The notes under the pieces are model-generated. The model saw only the letters and a program-made list of their open reading frames with translations, did no database searches and was not told the DNA's origin. The position numbers were made by a program, and so were the translations under genes. Shown piece by piece: positions 5,600-12,879 of a stretch of 13,466 nucleotides of DNA (positions are counted from its first letter, which is position 1; each line of letters opens with the position of its first letter). Source of the DNA: Candidatus Dormiibacterota bacterium (GTDB taxonomy: Bacteria > Chloroflexota > Dormibacteria > UBA8260); NCBI GenBank assembly GCA_955652545.1, contig CATPCA010000154.1, positions 1-13,466 on the forward strand, given 5' to 3'.

Positions 5600-6850
5600 A
5601 TGGCCTTCGACTTCAGTTTCACCCAGGAGCAGGAGGAGATCCGCAAGCTCGCGCACGAGTTCGCGGTCAACGAGATGCGTCCCGTCGCGGCCGAGTACGA
5701 CGAGAAGGAGGAGACGCCGTGGGCCGTGATGCAGAAGGCACACGACCTCGGCCTCGACGCCGCCAGCGGCTTCCCCGAGGAGTACGGGGGCGGTGGTCTC
5801 GACCTGATGACATCGATGATCCTCACCGAGCAGCTGTCGTGGGGTGATGCCGGCATCGGTGTGTCGATCAATGCCAGCGGCCTCGCCGGCGCCGGGATCA
5901 TCGCCATGGGCACCGAGGAGCAGAAGAAGAAGTACATCGGCATGCTCTGCGACCCGGCGAAGCTCCGCATCGGCGCCATGGGCCTCACCGAGCCGAACAG
6001 CGGCTCCGACTCGATGGCGCTCGAGACCACCGCAACCAAGGTGGACGGCGGCTACGTGATCAACGGCACCAAACAGTTCTGCACCAACGGTGGTATCGCG
6101 GATGTCCAGGTGGTCTTCGTCACCACCGACAAGTCCGCCGGCGCGGCCGGCATCGCCGGGTTCGTCATCGAGAAGGACACGCCGGGGATGCGCCAGGGCC
6201 GCAAGGAGAAGAAGCTCGGGGTGCGCGCGTCGCACACGGCGCAGGTTATCTTCGAGGACTGCTTCGTCCCTGAGGAGGCTCGTCTCGGCTTCGACAAGGA
6301 GGGCAACGCAACTGGCCCGGGCGCCGTGGGGGCGCTGCTGATGCTGGAAGCCACCCGCCCGATGGTGGCGGCTGGGGCCGTCGGCATCGCTCGCGCTGCT
6401 TTCGAATTCGCTCGCGACTACTCGTTGGAGCGCGTCGCGTTCGGCAAGCCGATTGCGCGCCACGAGGCGATCGCGTTCAAGCTCGCCGACATGGCCACCG
6501 AGATCGATGCCGCGTGGCTGCTGACCCTGCGCTCTTCATGGATGGCGCAGAACGGCATCCCGTTCGCGCGCGGTGAGGGATCGATGGCCAAGCTGATGGC
6601 CGGCGACGTCGCCATGCGCGTCACCATCGATGCGGTGCAGGTGCTGGGTGGCTACGGGTACATCAAGGAGTACCCGGTTGAGCGCTTCATGCGCGACGCC
6701 AAGATCTACCAGATCTGGGAGGGAACGGCGGAGATCCAGCGCCTGGTGATCAGCCGGCTCATCCTCGGCGAGCGCACGGCTTTGGCCGCGCGCCCGCGGG
6801 TGATCAAGGAGGACCCGCCGCCGGCTCAGGCGGTCGCAGCCGCCGGCTGA
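5600..6850 (+). CDS. Acyl-CoA dehydrogenase
   Basis: FAD-dependent enzyme that introduces a trans-2 double bond into an acyl-CoA and passes electrons to ETF. The 416-residue protein has the full three-domain layout: an N-terminal helical domain (EEYGGGGLDLM, about 60-70), the central beta domain with GLTEPNSGSDSMALETTA (128-145) and the C-terminal helical domain. The signature ending RDAKIYQIWEGTAEIQRLVISR holds the predicted catalytic base E374. A Pro/Ala-rich tail extends the C-terminus slightly beyond family average. The start ATG at 5600 follows AGAGGGA (5584-5590). It is third in the hydratase operon and makes a product that the hydratase pair could take. Exact chain-length or branched-chain specificity is not readable from the sequence. 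Its TGA directly abuts the stop codon of the pyrophosphatase on the other strand. Confidence 0.93.
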   Translation: MAFDFSFTQEQEEIRKLAHEFAVNEMRPVAAEYDEKEETPWAVMQKAHDLGLDAASGFPEEYGGGGLDLMTSMILTEQLSWGDAGIGVSINASGLAGAGIIAMGTEEQKKKYIGMLCDPAKLRIGAMGLTEPNSGSDSMALETTATKVDGGYVINGTKQFCTNGGIADVQVVFVTTDKSAGAAGIAGFVIEKDTPGMRQGRKEKKLGVRASHTAQVIFEDCFVPEEARLGFDKEGNATGPGAVGALLMLEATRPMVAAGAVGIARAAFEFARDYSLERVAFGKPIARHEAIAFKLADMATEIDAAWLLTLRSSWMAQNGIPFARGEGSMAKLMAGDVAMRVTIDAVQVLGGYGYIKEYPVERFMRDAKIYQIWEGTAEIQRLVISRLILGERTALAARPRVIKEDPPPAQAVAAAG

Positions 6851-7342
6851 TCAGGAGGAAGCCGCGCGCGCCTGGCCGCGCAAGATCTCGGCTTCCGCGG
6901 CGGCGCGCCCATCCCAGCCGCGGATGCGCGTGGCCTTGCCCGGCTCGAGCTCCTTGTAGAGCTCGAAGAAGTGGGCGATCTCGAGCAGCACTGGCTCCGG
7001 GACATCGTCGAGCTCCCGCCAGTCGACGCGGGTGTCCGCGCACGGGACCATGAGCAGCTTGGCGTCGGGACCGCTCTCGTCCGACATCCAGAACACTCCG
7101 AGTGGCCGGCAGTAGATATGGCAGCCCGGGAAGGTGGGCTCGCCGAGGAGAACCAGCGCATCGAGTGGGTCGCCGTCCTCGGCCAGTGTGTCGACCACGA
7201 ATCCATAGTCGGCGGGGTATCGGGTCGCCGTGAACAGCTCGCGGTCGAGTCTGATCGCGCCCACCGCCGGATCCCACTCGAACTTGTTGCGGCTGCCCTT
7301 GGGAACCTCGACCACCACGTCGACCTGGAGTGACTCGGCCAT
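6851..7342 (-). CDS. ppa: Soluble inorganic pyrophosphatase (family I)
   Basis: Cytoplasmic Mg2+-dependent enzyme that hydrolyses pyrophosphate to phosphate, pulling biosynthetic and acyl-activating reactions forward. Family I residues are present: E12, K15 and K20 (EVPKGSRNKFE), Y47 (YPADYGFV), the metal-binding D56, D58 and D61 (EDGDPLDALVL), D88, D93 and K95 (SDESGPDAKLL), and Y129-K130 (FELYKELEPGK). Length (163) is typical of prokaryotic hexameric forms. The start ATG at 7342 gives the standard N-terminus just before EVPKG. A weak GGGGA lies about 8 bases upstream. Its promoter shares a symmetric -10 with the divergent SDR gene. A membrane pyrophosphatase is encoded about 3.5 kb further on. 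Confidence 0.96.
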   Translation of the reverse strand: MAESLQVDVVVEVPKGSRNKFEWDPAVGAIRLDRELFTATRYPADYGFVVDTLAEDGDPLDALVLLGEPTFPGCHIYCRPLGVFWMSDESGPDAKLLMVPCADTRVDWRELDDVPEPVLLEIAHFFELYKELEPGKATRIRGWDGRAAAEAEILRGQARAASS

Positions 7343-7381
7343 CAGTCACGTCCCCGGTAGCTGATGATGTGGATGCCCTCG

Positions 7382-7391
7382 ACTATAGACT
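7382..7391. promoter_or_regulatory. Shared divergent -10 for ppa and the SDR gene
   Basis: The palindrome CTATAG (7383-7388) supplies TATAGT on the minus strand (7387-7382) and TATAGA (7384-7389) or TAGACT (7386-7391) on the plus strand. Predicted starts are about 7375 for ppa and 7396-7398 for the SDR, with leaders of roughly 33 bases each. No strong -35 is visible on either side. Confidence 0.5.
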
Positions 7392-7431
7392 CTCGGCGAA
7401 CACAGAGAGCAGGGACACAGGAGATCGCGGG

Positions 7432-8265
7432 ATGTTCGACCTCACCGGCAGGGTGGCCGTCGTGACCGGAGGTTCCCGCGGCCTGGGCCGTGCCGACTGC
7501 CTCGCACTGGCGCGCGCTGGCGCCGACGTGGTGGTCACCGACATTCTCATCGAGTCCGACCCCAACATCCAGCAGGCTGCGGAGGGCGCCAACTCCGCGC
7601 TGGCGCAACTCTTCACCTCGCAGCACGCGGTCTATTCCGAACAAACCAGCGAGGAGATCCGCACCATGGGGCGGCGCTCGGCGGCCATGAAGATGGACGT
7701 CACCGACCGCGAACAGGTCCGCGATGTCTTCGCGGAGGTCAAGAAGGAGTTCGGCTCCATCGACATCCTGGTGAACAACGCCGGCACGCTCGACCACATC
7801 GCCCAGATCGAGAACCAGAGCGAGGACCTGTGGGAGCGCGACCTGCGCGTCAACCTCACCGGCGCGATGCTCTGCACCAAGGCGGCGTGGCCGTACATGC
7901 GCGAGCAGAACTGGGGACGCGTCATCTACATGGCCTCAGTGGCGGGAACCCTGGGCGGCTTCGGACAGGCTTCGTACGCGACGACCAAGGCGGGGCTCAT
8001 CGGCCTCGGCAAGTCGATGGCGCTGGAGGGAGCGCGCTACGGGATCACCGCCAACGTGATCGCCCCCGGGATCATCAACACTGAGGCGTTCAAGGCAGGC
8101 AGCCCCAAGATGAACGACCGGATGGTGCTGCGCACCGCGCTGCGTACCGCCGGCGAGCCTGAGGACATCGCGCATGCCATCTGCTTCCTGGTGTCACCGG
8201 AGGCGCGCTACATCACGGGGCAGGTGCTCACGGTGGCAGGGGGCATCGACCTGTTCGTCTACTAG
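7432..8265 (+). CDS. FabG-like short-chain dehydrogenase (SDR)
   Basis: NAD(P)-dependent oxidoreductase of the classical SDR family, likely acting on a 3-hydroxyacyl or similar alcohol given its neighbours. Residues 12-19 (TGGSRGLG) bind the dinucleotide. D37 at the end of the second strand (VVTDI) favours NAD over NADP. D89, NNAG (115-118) and N141 are in place, and the catalytic S169, Y182 and K186 are intact (SVAG, YATTK). A stretch of about 40 residues (42-85) between the second and third strands is longer than in ordinary FabG. The ATG at 7432 has AGGAG about 8 bases upstream and begins MFDLTGRVAVVTGG, the usual N-terminus. A frame-extended start at 7330 would cross into ppa and is unlikely. 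The glycosidase-like gene follows 8 bases after the stop. Confidence 0.9.
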   Translation: MFDLTGRVAVVTGGSRGLGRADCLALARAGADVVVTDILIESDPNIQQAAEGANSALAQLFTSQHAVYSEQTSEEIRTMGRRSAAMKMDVTDREQVRDVFAEVKKEFGSIDILVNNAGTLDHIAQIENQSEDLWERDLRVNLTGAMLCTKAAWPYMREQNWGRVIYMASVAGTLGGFGQASYATTKAGLIGLGKSMALEGARYGITANVIAPGIINTEAFKAGSPKMNDRMVLRTALRTAGEPEDIAHAICFLVSPEARYITGQVLTVAGGIDLFVY

Positions 8266-8273
8266 CCGCGAAG

Positions 8274-9497
8274 ATGGAACGGCGCGGCCACGATCAGTTG
8301 GAGGTGGGCGTGGCCTACCTGCCGGCCGCCGTGGGGCCGTATATGTGGCACGAGTTCAACGCGGACGTGGTGGCGCGCGACCTTGTGGCGATCGCCGCAC
8401 ACCGCATTCCGACGATCCGTGTTGGACTCGCGTGGGACGCCTTCATGCCCACCGACCGCGCGCCCAACCCGCGCCGGATGCGCGACCTCGAGACGCTGCT
8501 GGCGTCCGCGCGAGAGCTCGGCCTGCGCGTCGTGCCGACGCTGTTCGCACAGTCGATCGGTGACACCGTGATGCTGCCGGCGTACGCGATTGATCGTCGC
8601 ACACCGCGAACGGGCGTGCGCTGCATCACCGACGCGCGCGCCGTCGACGGAGGCCCGCGCGACATCTACGCCGACCCGCTCATGCTCGAGGTGCAGGTCC
8701 GCTGGCTCGACGCACTCCTGGTCGCGTTCGCTGATCACCCGGCGATCGCGGCCTGGGATCTCGGTCACGACCCCGCCAGCACGGTCAGGCCGCGGCGCAT
8801 CGCCGAGATGGCCGCGTGGGCAGGCCTGCTTGCCGAACGCGTGCACGCGCAGGGTGAGGAATGCCGGCTGACGCTTGGCCAGGGCGACGTGCTGCTCGGA
8901 CGAGGCGTGCGCCTCGCTGCGATGGCGGCGCACGTCGATGCGCTCGGGCTGGTGCTCAACCCGCAGCGCCTGCGGCTGCCGGGCGATGTTCTCGACGCCG
9001 GCAGGGCAATCTTCGTCGCCGATCTCGCCCACGCCCTGGCCGGCCCGAGCGTGCCGATGTCGGTCGAGGTCGAGGTCGCGTCGGGGGAGCTCGAGCTCGA
9101 CGACGGCGACGCCGCGCCTGCTGACCCGGTGACGTTGCCGTCGGATGTCGCGCGGACTCTGTGCGACGAACTGTTGCAACGTTTGTCTGCGTCAGGTGTT
9201 GCCGGCATCCTCGCGAGCGCGTGGTCGGACTGGGGCGAGCGGCTTCTGGAGTCGCCACCGGCCGACCGTCGCCCGTGGCTGGCACGCCTGGGAATCGTTG
9301 ACAGGGCAGGCAATTCCAAGCCGGTCATCGACGCGTGGGCAGGGCTGGCCGCCAAGGAACGTGCGGTCGTCGCGCCCGCGCCATTCCCCGTCGCGGTCGA
9401 CGTCGAGTCGTACTACTCCAACCTGCCCGATTCGCTGCGCGACCTGTACGCGTTGTGGGAGGACGATCGAGGTGACGCGCCTGCTATCCTCAGGTGA
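8274..9497 (+). CDS. Glycosidase-like (GH5-type) TIM-barrel protein, active site altered
   Basis: A 407-residue protein with the order of a cellulase-like barrel: VGVAYLPAAVGPYMWHEF (11-28), RVGLAWDAFMP (49-59), LGLRVVPTLF (82-91), a DHPAIAAWDLGHDP segment (154-167) and ILASAWSDWGERL (312-324) near the end. In GH5 and related families the equivalent of AAWDLG is followed by N-E, with the Glu as acid/base; here the pair is H165-D166. No clear nucleophile Glu is evident; E265 or E267 (SVEVEVASGE) are the closest candidates. It has no signal peptide, so it is cytoplasmic as read. The activity may be lost or changed. It starts 8 bases after the SDR stop with no clear ribosome site, suggesting coupled translation in one operon. 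Fold assignment is moderately sure, function is not. Confidence 0.6.
   Translation: MERRGHDQLEVGVAYLPAAVGPYMWHEFNADVVARDLVAIAAHRIPTIRVGLAWDAFMPTDRAPNPRRMRDLETLLASARELGLRVVPTLFAQSIGDTVMLPAYAIDRRTPRTGVRCITDARAVDGGPRDIYADPLMLEVQVRWLDALLVAFADHPAIAAWDLGHDPASTVRPRRIAEMAAWAGLLAERVHAQGEECRLTLGQGDVLLGRGVRLAAMAAHVDALGLVLNPQRLRLPGDVLDAGRAIFVADLAHALAGPSVPMSVEVEVASGELELDDGDAAPADPVTLPSDVARTLCDELLQRLSASGVAGILASAWSDWGERLLESPPADRRPWLARLGIVDRAGNSKPVIDAWAGLAAKERAVVAPAPFPVAVDVESYYSNLPDSLRDLYALWEDDRGDAPAILR
9482..9490 (+). promoter_or_regulatory. Extended -10 promoter for the cold-shock gene
   Basis: TGCTATCCT (TGn plus TATCCT at 9485-9490) lies in the last codons of the glycosidase-like gene. Transcription would start near 9497 and leave a leader of about 155 bases before the GTG at 9653. 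No -35 is recognisable. Confidence 0.4.
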
Positions 9498-9652
9498 GCG
9501 CCGACGCGGAGCGGGATGACCGGCCGGGCGGTGTTCTCGGTCGCGCCGACCGCAGGCCCCCGGTTGCTGACCCGGGGCGTCCCCGACAGGGGTCGGTGGT
9601 GCGAAGGAGTCGTGTTGGTCGATGTCAGCATCGAGTCTTGGAGGGACCACAA
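9498..9652 (+). promoter_or_regulatory. Structured leader of the cold-shock mRNA
   Basis: This non-coding stretch can fold. CCGACC (9546-9551) pairs with GGTCGG (9591-9596), enclosing CCCCGG (9558-9563) paired with CCGGGG (9572-9577). A competing CCCC/GGGG stem (9581-9584 with 9589-9592) shares bases with the outer helix. Long foldable leaders are known for cspA-type mRNAs, where temperature changes the fold. The frame is also open from a GTG at 9494, but the resulting extension is low-complexity. Confidence 0.4.
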
Positions 9653-9856
9653 GTGCCCGCTGGCCGTATCAAGATGATCAGCCCGGATCGCGGCTTCGGT
9701 TTCGTTCGCGGTGACGACGGCGCCGAGGCCTTCTTCCACCGCACCGAGCTCACCACTGTCGACTTCGACAGTCTCGAGGAGGGTGAGTCGGTGACTTTCG
9801 AGGTGGTGGACAGCCCCAAGGGGCCACGCGCTCGCAACCTCCAGAAGGCCGTCTGA
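9653..9856 (+). CDS. Cold-shock-domain protein
   Basis: A 67-residue single-stranded nucleic-acid-binding protein with one OB-fold cold-shock domain, acting as an RNA chaperone or transcription antiterminator. RNP1 is GFGFVRG (residues 14-20) and RNP2 is AFFHRTEL (26-33). The usual KWFN at the first strand reads KMIS here, so the conserved surface Trp and Phe are missing, while the RNP aromatics remain. The GTG at 9653 follows a good Shine-Dalgarno sequence (GGAGGGA, 9640-9646) at proper spacing. The much longer reading from GTG 9494 would add 53 residues of poor complexity. It is convergent with the CinA-like gene, 13 bases apart. Confidence 0.9.
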   Translation: MPAGRIKMISPDRGFGFVRGDDGAEAFFHRTELTTVDFDSLEEGESVTFEVVDSPKGPRARNLQKAV

Positions 9857-9869
9857 GCAGGTAGTCTGA

Positions 9870-10688
9870 CTAGCCGGCGTCTCGGCTGCCGGCCACCGAC
9901 GGTGCGCTCAATCGGTCGCCGCGCTGGTCGAGCTCGATCATCCGGCGCGCCGCGGCGCTCACCCGCGCCGCGTTGTCGCCGCGCAGCCGCACGATGACGC
10001 GGCGAGCCTCGGACTGGGGGTACGAGCCGGCCACGACGTCATCGAACTCCGCCGCGAGCTGGCGCAACGGTGCGTACAGCTCCGCTTCCGGCACCGACTG
10101 GTAGCGCACCTCCTCCACAGCCGCCGCGGTGCCACCGCTGAAGAACCGCGGAATCAGTTCCTCTTCGACGATCGTGGTGAACTCGCGGGGAACGCCGGGC
10201 AGGATGAAGAGCCAGCGATCCTCGCCCACCTCGTAGGCCATCGGCGGTGCCATCCCGCGCCGGTTGACAAGAACCGTGCCACCGGCCGGCACCGTCGCGC
10301 AGCGGCGATTGCCTTCGCTGACCTCGTCGGTCTGCACCCAGCCGGCGGCGTGCATGCGTGCCACGATGCCGGTGATGTGGGCGAGCGCCAGCTCGTTCTC
10401 CTCGAGCGGTCGGTCCAGGGCGCGCCCGACCGCCTCGAAGGTGCGGTCGTCAGGGGTGGGGCCGATGCCTCCGCACACCGCGATCCTGGTCACGCCGGTG
10501 TTCGCGAGGGCACGGTGCACCGCCGCAACCACGTCGTCGATCCGGTCGGCGACGACTTCTATCCGCCGAACGGGGAAACCGGCCGCAAAGGCGCGCTGGG
10601 CGAGGAAGAAGGAATTGGTGTCCTGCGTGTGGCCGGACAGCACCTCGTCGCCCACGGCGATGATCACCGTGGCCGGGCTGGTTTCCAT
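9870..10688 (-). CDS. CinA-like protein, N-terminal (COG1058/MoaB-like) domain only
   Basis: A 272-residue cytoplasmic protein with the CinA N-terminal (molybdopterin-binding-like) domain. Motifs are [20 protein letters not shown] (11-30), [17 protein letters not shown] (71-87) and a LPGVPREF segment around 165-172. Proteins with this domain have been shown to hydrolyse ADP-ribose in some bacteria. The second CinA domain (nicotinamide-nucleotide deamidase) is absent, since full CinA is about 400-430 residues, so this is the single-domain form. The ATG at 10688 was chosen because [15 protein letters not shown] is the normal N-terminus and a TAGGCT box lies 7 bases upstream. An in-frame ATG at 10712 lies before that box and would add eight residues. 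It is divergent from hppA. Confidence 0.85.
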   Translation of the reverse strand: METSPATVIIAVGDEVLSGHTQDTNSFFLAQRAFAAGFPVRRIEVVADRIDDVVAAVHRALANTGVTRIAVCGGIGPTPDDRTFEAVGRALDRPLEENELALAHITGIVARMHAAGWVQTDEVSEGNRRCATVPAGGTVLVNRRGMAPPMAYEVGEDRWLFILPGVPREFTTIVEEELIPRFFSGGTAAAVEEVRYQSVPEAELYAPLRQLAAEFDDVVAGSYPQSEARRVIVRLRGDNAARVSAAARRMIELDQRGDRLSAPSVAGSRDAG

Positions 10689-10695
10689 GTATTCG

Positions 10696-10701
10696 AGCCT
10701 A
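10696..10701 (-). promoter_or_regulatory. -10 box (TAGGCT), probable leaderless cinA-like promoter
   Basis: TAGGCT on the minus strand is 7 bases before the ATG at 10688, with no Shine-Dalgarno sequence. This is the same arrangement as before the AI-2E and zinc-ribbon genes. Confidence 0.45.
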
Positions 10702-10733
10702 CACGCGCGCATCGTGTCAGGGTCGCCGGTCGC

Positions 10734-10739
10734 TACAAT
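10734..10739 (+). promoter_or_regulatory. -10 box (TACAAT) of the hppA promoter
   Basis: TACAAT matches the sigma70 -10 consensus at five of six positions. A start near 10746 would give a leader of about 53 bases that holds a small CGCCG/CGGCG hairpin (10742-10760) and the hppA ribosome-binding site. No good -35 is seen. Confidence 0.45.
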
Positions 10740-10798
10740 CTCGCCGCTCGTCTATCGGCGGCCGCCCTGTGCTGTGCGCGCCTGTTCGGAAGGACCCC

Positions 10799-12856
10799 AT
10801 GACCATCAATGTCCTGCTGCCCGTAGCCGCCGCAGGCGTTCTGGGGCTTGCCTATGCCATCTACCTGATCGTCTGGGTGCTCGGGCAGCCCGAGGGCAAC
10901 GCGAGGATGCGCGAGATCGCGCAGGCCATCCAGGAGGGGGCGCAGGCATACCTCAACCGCCAGTATTCGATCATCGCCGCCATCGGCGCGGTGATCTTCG
11001 TCTTCCTGCTGATCGCGCTCGGCTGGCAGACCGCGGTTCTCTTCCTGCTCGGTGCGGCGTTGAGCGCGGCGGCAGGGTACGTGGGGATGAACATCTCGGT
11101 GCGCAGCAACCTGCGCACCGCCGAGGCGGCCCGCGGCGGCCTGCAGCCGGCGCTACGCGTGGCCTTCCGGGGCGGCGCCGTGACAGGGATGATGGTGGTG
11201 GCCTTTGGGTTGATCGGGGTGGTCATCGCGTACGGCCTCTTCCAGAACATCAACTACATCGTCGGCTTCGCATTCGGCGCGTCGCTGATCTCCGTGTTCG
11301 CACGGCTTGGCGGCGGCATCTACACCAAGGCCGCTGATGTCGGCGCCGACCTCGTCGGCAAGGTCGAAGCGGGTATCCCCGAGGACGATCCTCGCAACCC
11401 GGCTGTCATCGCCGACAACGTCGGCGACAATGTCGGCGACTGCGCGGGCATGGCCGCCGACCTCTTCGAAACGTACGGTGTCACCGCGGTGGCGGCGATG
11501 CTGCTCGGCGGCCTGCTCTACAAGAGCAGCACCGGCCACAACCTCGCGTTCATCGTGTACCCGCTGATCCTGGGGGCGATCAGCATCATCGCGTCGATCG
11601 TCGGGACGTGGTTCGTGCGCATCCCCCGCAACGGCTGGATCATGGGGGCCCTCTACAAGGGCCTCATCGCCGCCGTCCTCGTGGCCATCCCCCTCTTCTA
11701 CCTGGCCACGCATCTCCTCGACGTCAACGGCGAGTTCAACAACACAGCCTTCACCGCCGGCGCCAACAATCTTTTCTGGTGTGCCGTGGTGGGGATCGTC
11801 ATCACAGTACTGATCGTCGCCATCACCGAGTTCTTCACCGGCTCGCAGTTCTGGCCGGTCAAGGCGATCGCACGTGCCTCGCAGACCGGCCACGCCACCA
11901 ACATCATCGCGGGCCTCGCCATCGGCATGGAGGGCACCGCGCTCCCCGTGCTGGTGATCGGCGTGGGCATCCTGGTGTCAGCGTCGCTCGGGGGGCTGTA
12001 CGGCATTGCCATCGCCGCCATGTCGATGCTGTCGATGACCGGCATCATCGTCGCCATCGACTCCTACGGGCCGATCACCGACAACGCCGGCGGCATCGCG
12101 GAGATGGCCAACCTCCCCGAGGAGGTGCGCGCCGTGACCGACCCTCTCGACGCCGTGGGCAACACCACCAAGGCGGTAACAAAGGGCTACGCGATCGGCT
12201 CCGCGGGACTGGCCGCCCTGGTGCTCTTCGCCAGCTACACCGACGTGCTGCGCAACAACCACGGCGGCGTCCCATTCAGCTTCGATCTCTCGCTGCCCAA
12301 CGGCGTGATCATCGTCGGTCTGTTCCTCGGCGGCATCATGCCGTTCCTGTTCGGAGCACTCTGCATGCTCGCCGTCGGCCGCGCCGCGGGCGGCGTGGTC
12401 ATCGAGGTCCGCCGCCAGTTCCGCGAGATCCCCGGCATCATGGAGGGCACCGCCAAGCCGGAGTACGCGCGCTGCGTCGCCCTGGTGACCGCGGCCGCCC
12501 AGCGCGAGATGATCCTTCCGGGGCTGCTGCCGGTGGTGGCGCCACTACTCGTTGGCTTCATCCTCGGGCCACAGGCGCTGGGCGCGATGCTGCTCGGCAC
12601 CATCGTCGTCGGGCTGTTCGTGGCGCTGCAGATGACCACCGGCGGCGGCGCCTGGGACAATGCCAAGAAGTACATCGAGGACGGCCACTTCGGGGGCAAG
12701 GGAACCGCGACGCACGCCGCCGCGGTCACCGGTGACACGGTCGGCGACCCCTACAAGGACACCGCCGGCCCGGCCATCAACCCGATGATCAAGGTGATGA
12801 ACATCATCGCCATCCTGGTGGCGCCGAGCATCGCATTGCACCACCTCTTCTTCTGA
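10799..12856 (+). CDS. hppA: Membrane H+-translocating pyrophosphatase, K+-independent type
   Basis: An integral membrane pump of about 16 helices that uses pyrophosphate hydrolysis to move protons out of the cytoplasm. The catalytic loops are intact: [11 protein letters not shown] (180-190), [19 protein letters not shown] (206-224), and near the end [17 protein letters not shown] (649-665). [17 protein letters not shown] (454-470) carries K458 and T461 at the two positions that separate K+-independent enzymes (Lys, Thr) from K+-dependent ones (usually Ala there). All characterised K+-independent members pump H+. Length (685) is normal. The ATG at 10799 has GGAAGGA upstream and gives the usual hydrophobic N-terminus; the in-frame GTG at 10769 would add ten polar residues. 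The 115-residue gene follows after 23 bases. Confidence 0.96.
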   Translation: MTINVLLPVAAAGVLGLAYAIYLIVWVLGQPEGNARMREIAQAIQEGAQAYLNRQYSIIAAIGAVIFVFLLIALGWQTAVLFLLGAALSAAAGYVGMNISVRSNLRTAEAARGGLQPALRVAFRGGAVTGMMVVAFGLIGVVIAYGLFQNINYIVGFAFGASLISVFARLGGGIYTKAADVGADLVGKVEAGIPEDDPRNPAVIADNVGDNVGDCAGMAADLFETYGVTAVAAMLLGGLLYKSSTGHNLAFIVYPLILGAISIIASIVGTWFVRIPRNGWIMGALYKGLIAAVLVAIPLFYLATHLLDVNGEFNNTAFTAGANNLFWCAVVGIVITVLIVAITEFFTGSQFWPVKAIARASQTGHATNIIAGLAIGMEGTALPVLVIGVGILVSASLGGLYGIAIAAMSMLSMTGIIVAIDSYGPITDNAGGIAEMANLPEEVRAVTDPLDAVGNTTKAVTKGYAIGSAGLAALVLFASYTDVLRNNHGGVPFSFDLSLPNGVIIVGLFLGGIMPFLFGALCMLAVGRAAGGVVIEVRRQFREIPGIMEGTAKPEYARCVALVTAAAQREMILPGLLPVVAPLLVGFILGPQALGAMLLGTIVVGLFVALQMTTGGGAWDNAKKYIEDGHFGGKGTATHAAAVTGDTVGDPYKDTAGPAINPMIKVMNIIAILVAPSIALHHLFF

Positions 12857-12879
12857 TCGATTCGGGGAAGTGAGGCGTC

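Noticed and set aside
5582..6463. Long minus-strand frame opposite the acyl-CoA dehydrogenase
   Set aside because: The plus strand encodes a complete acyl-CoA dehydrogenase here. The opposite product has no recognisable motif.
7330..7431. Upstream start for the SDR adding 34 residues
   Set aside because: It would overlap the ppa start and lie before the predicted promoter. The ATG at 7432 has a ribosome site and the normal SDR N-terminus.
9087..9101. GAGCTCGAGCTC palindrome
   Set aside because: It encodes a Glu-Leu repeat with common GC-rich codons inside the glycosidase-like gene.
9494..9652. N-terminal extension of the cold-shock protein from GTG 9494
   Set aside because: The added 53 residues are Arg/Pro/Gly-rich and unlike any Csp, while GTG 9653 has a well-placed GGAGGGA. 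The overlap with the previous stop keeps this a minor alternative.
9862..9872. Small TAGTC-T-GACTA palindrome between the csp and cinA-like genes
   Set aside because: It is too short and has no GC-rich stem or T-run, so it is not a credible terminator; it partly forms the cinA-like stop codon.
11608..12735. 375-codon plus-strand frame inside hppA
   Set aside because: The product is Arg/His-rich and low in complexity, and the hppA frame is fully conserved across the same bases.
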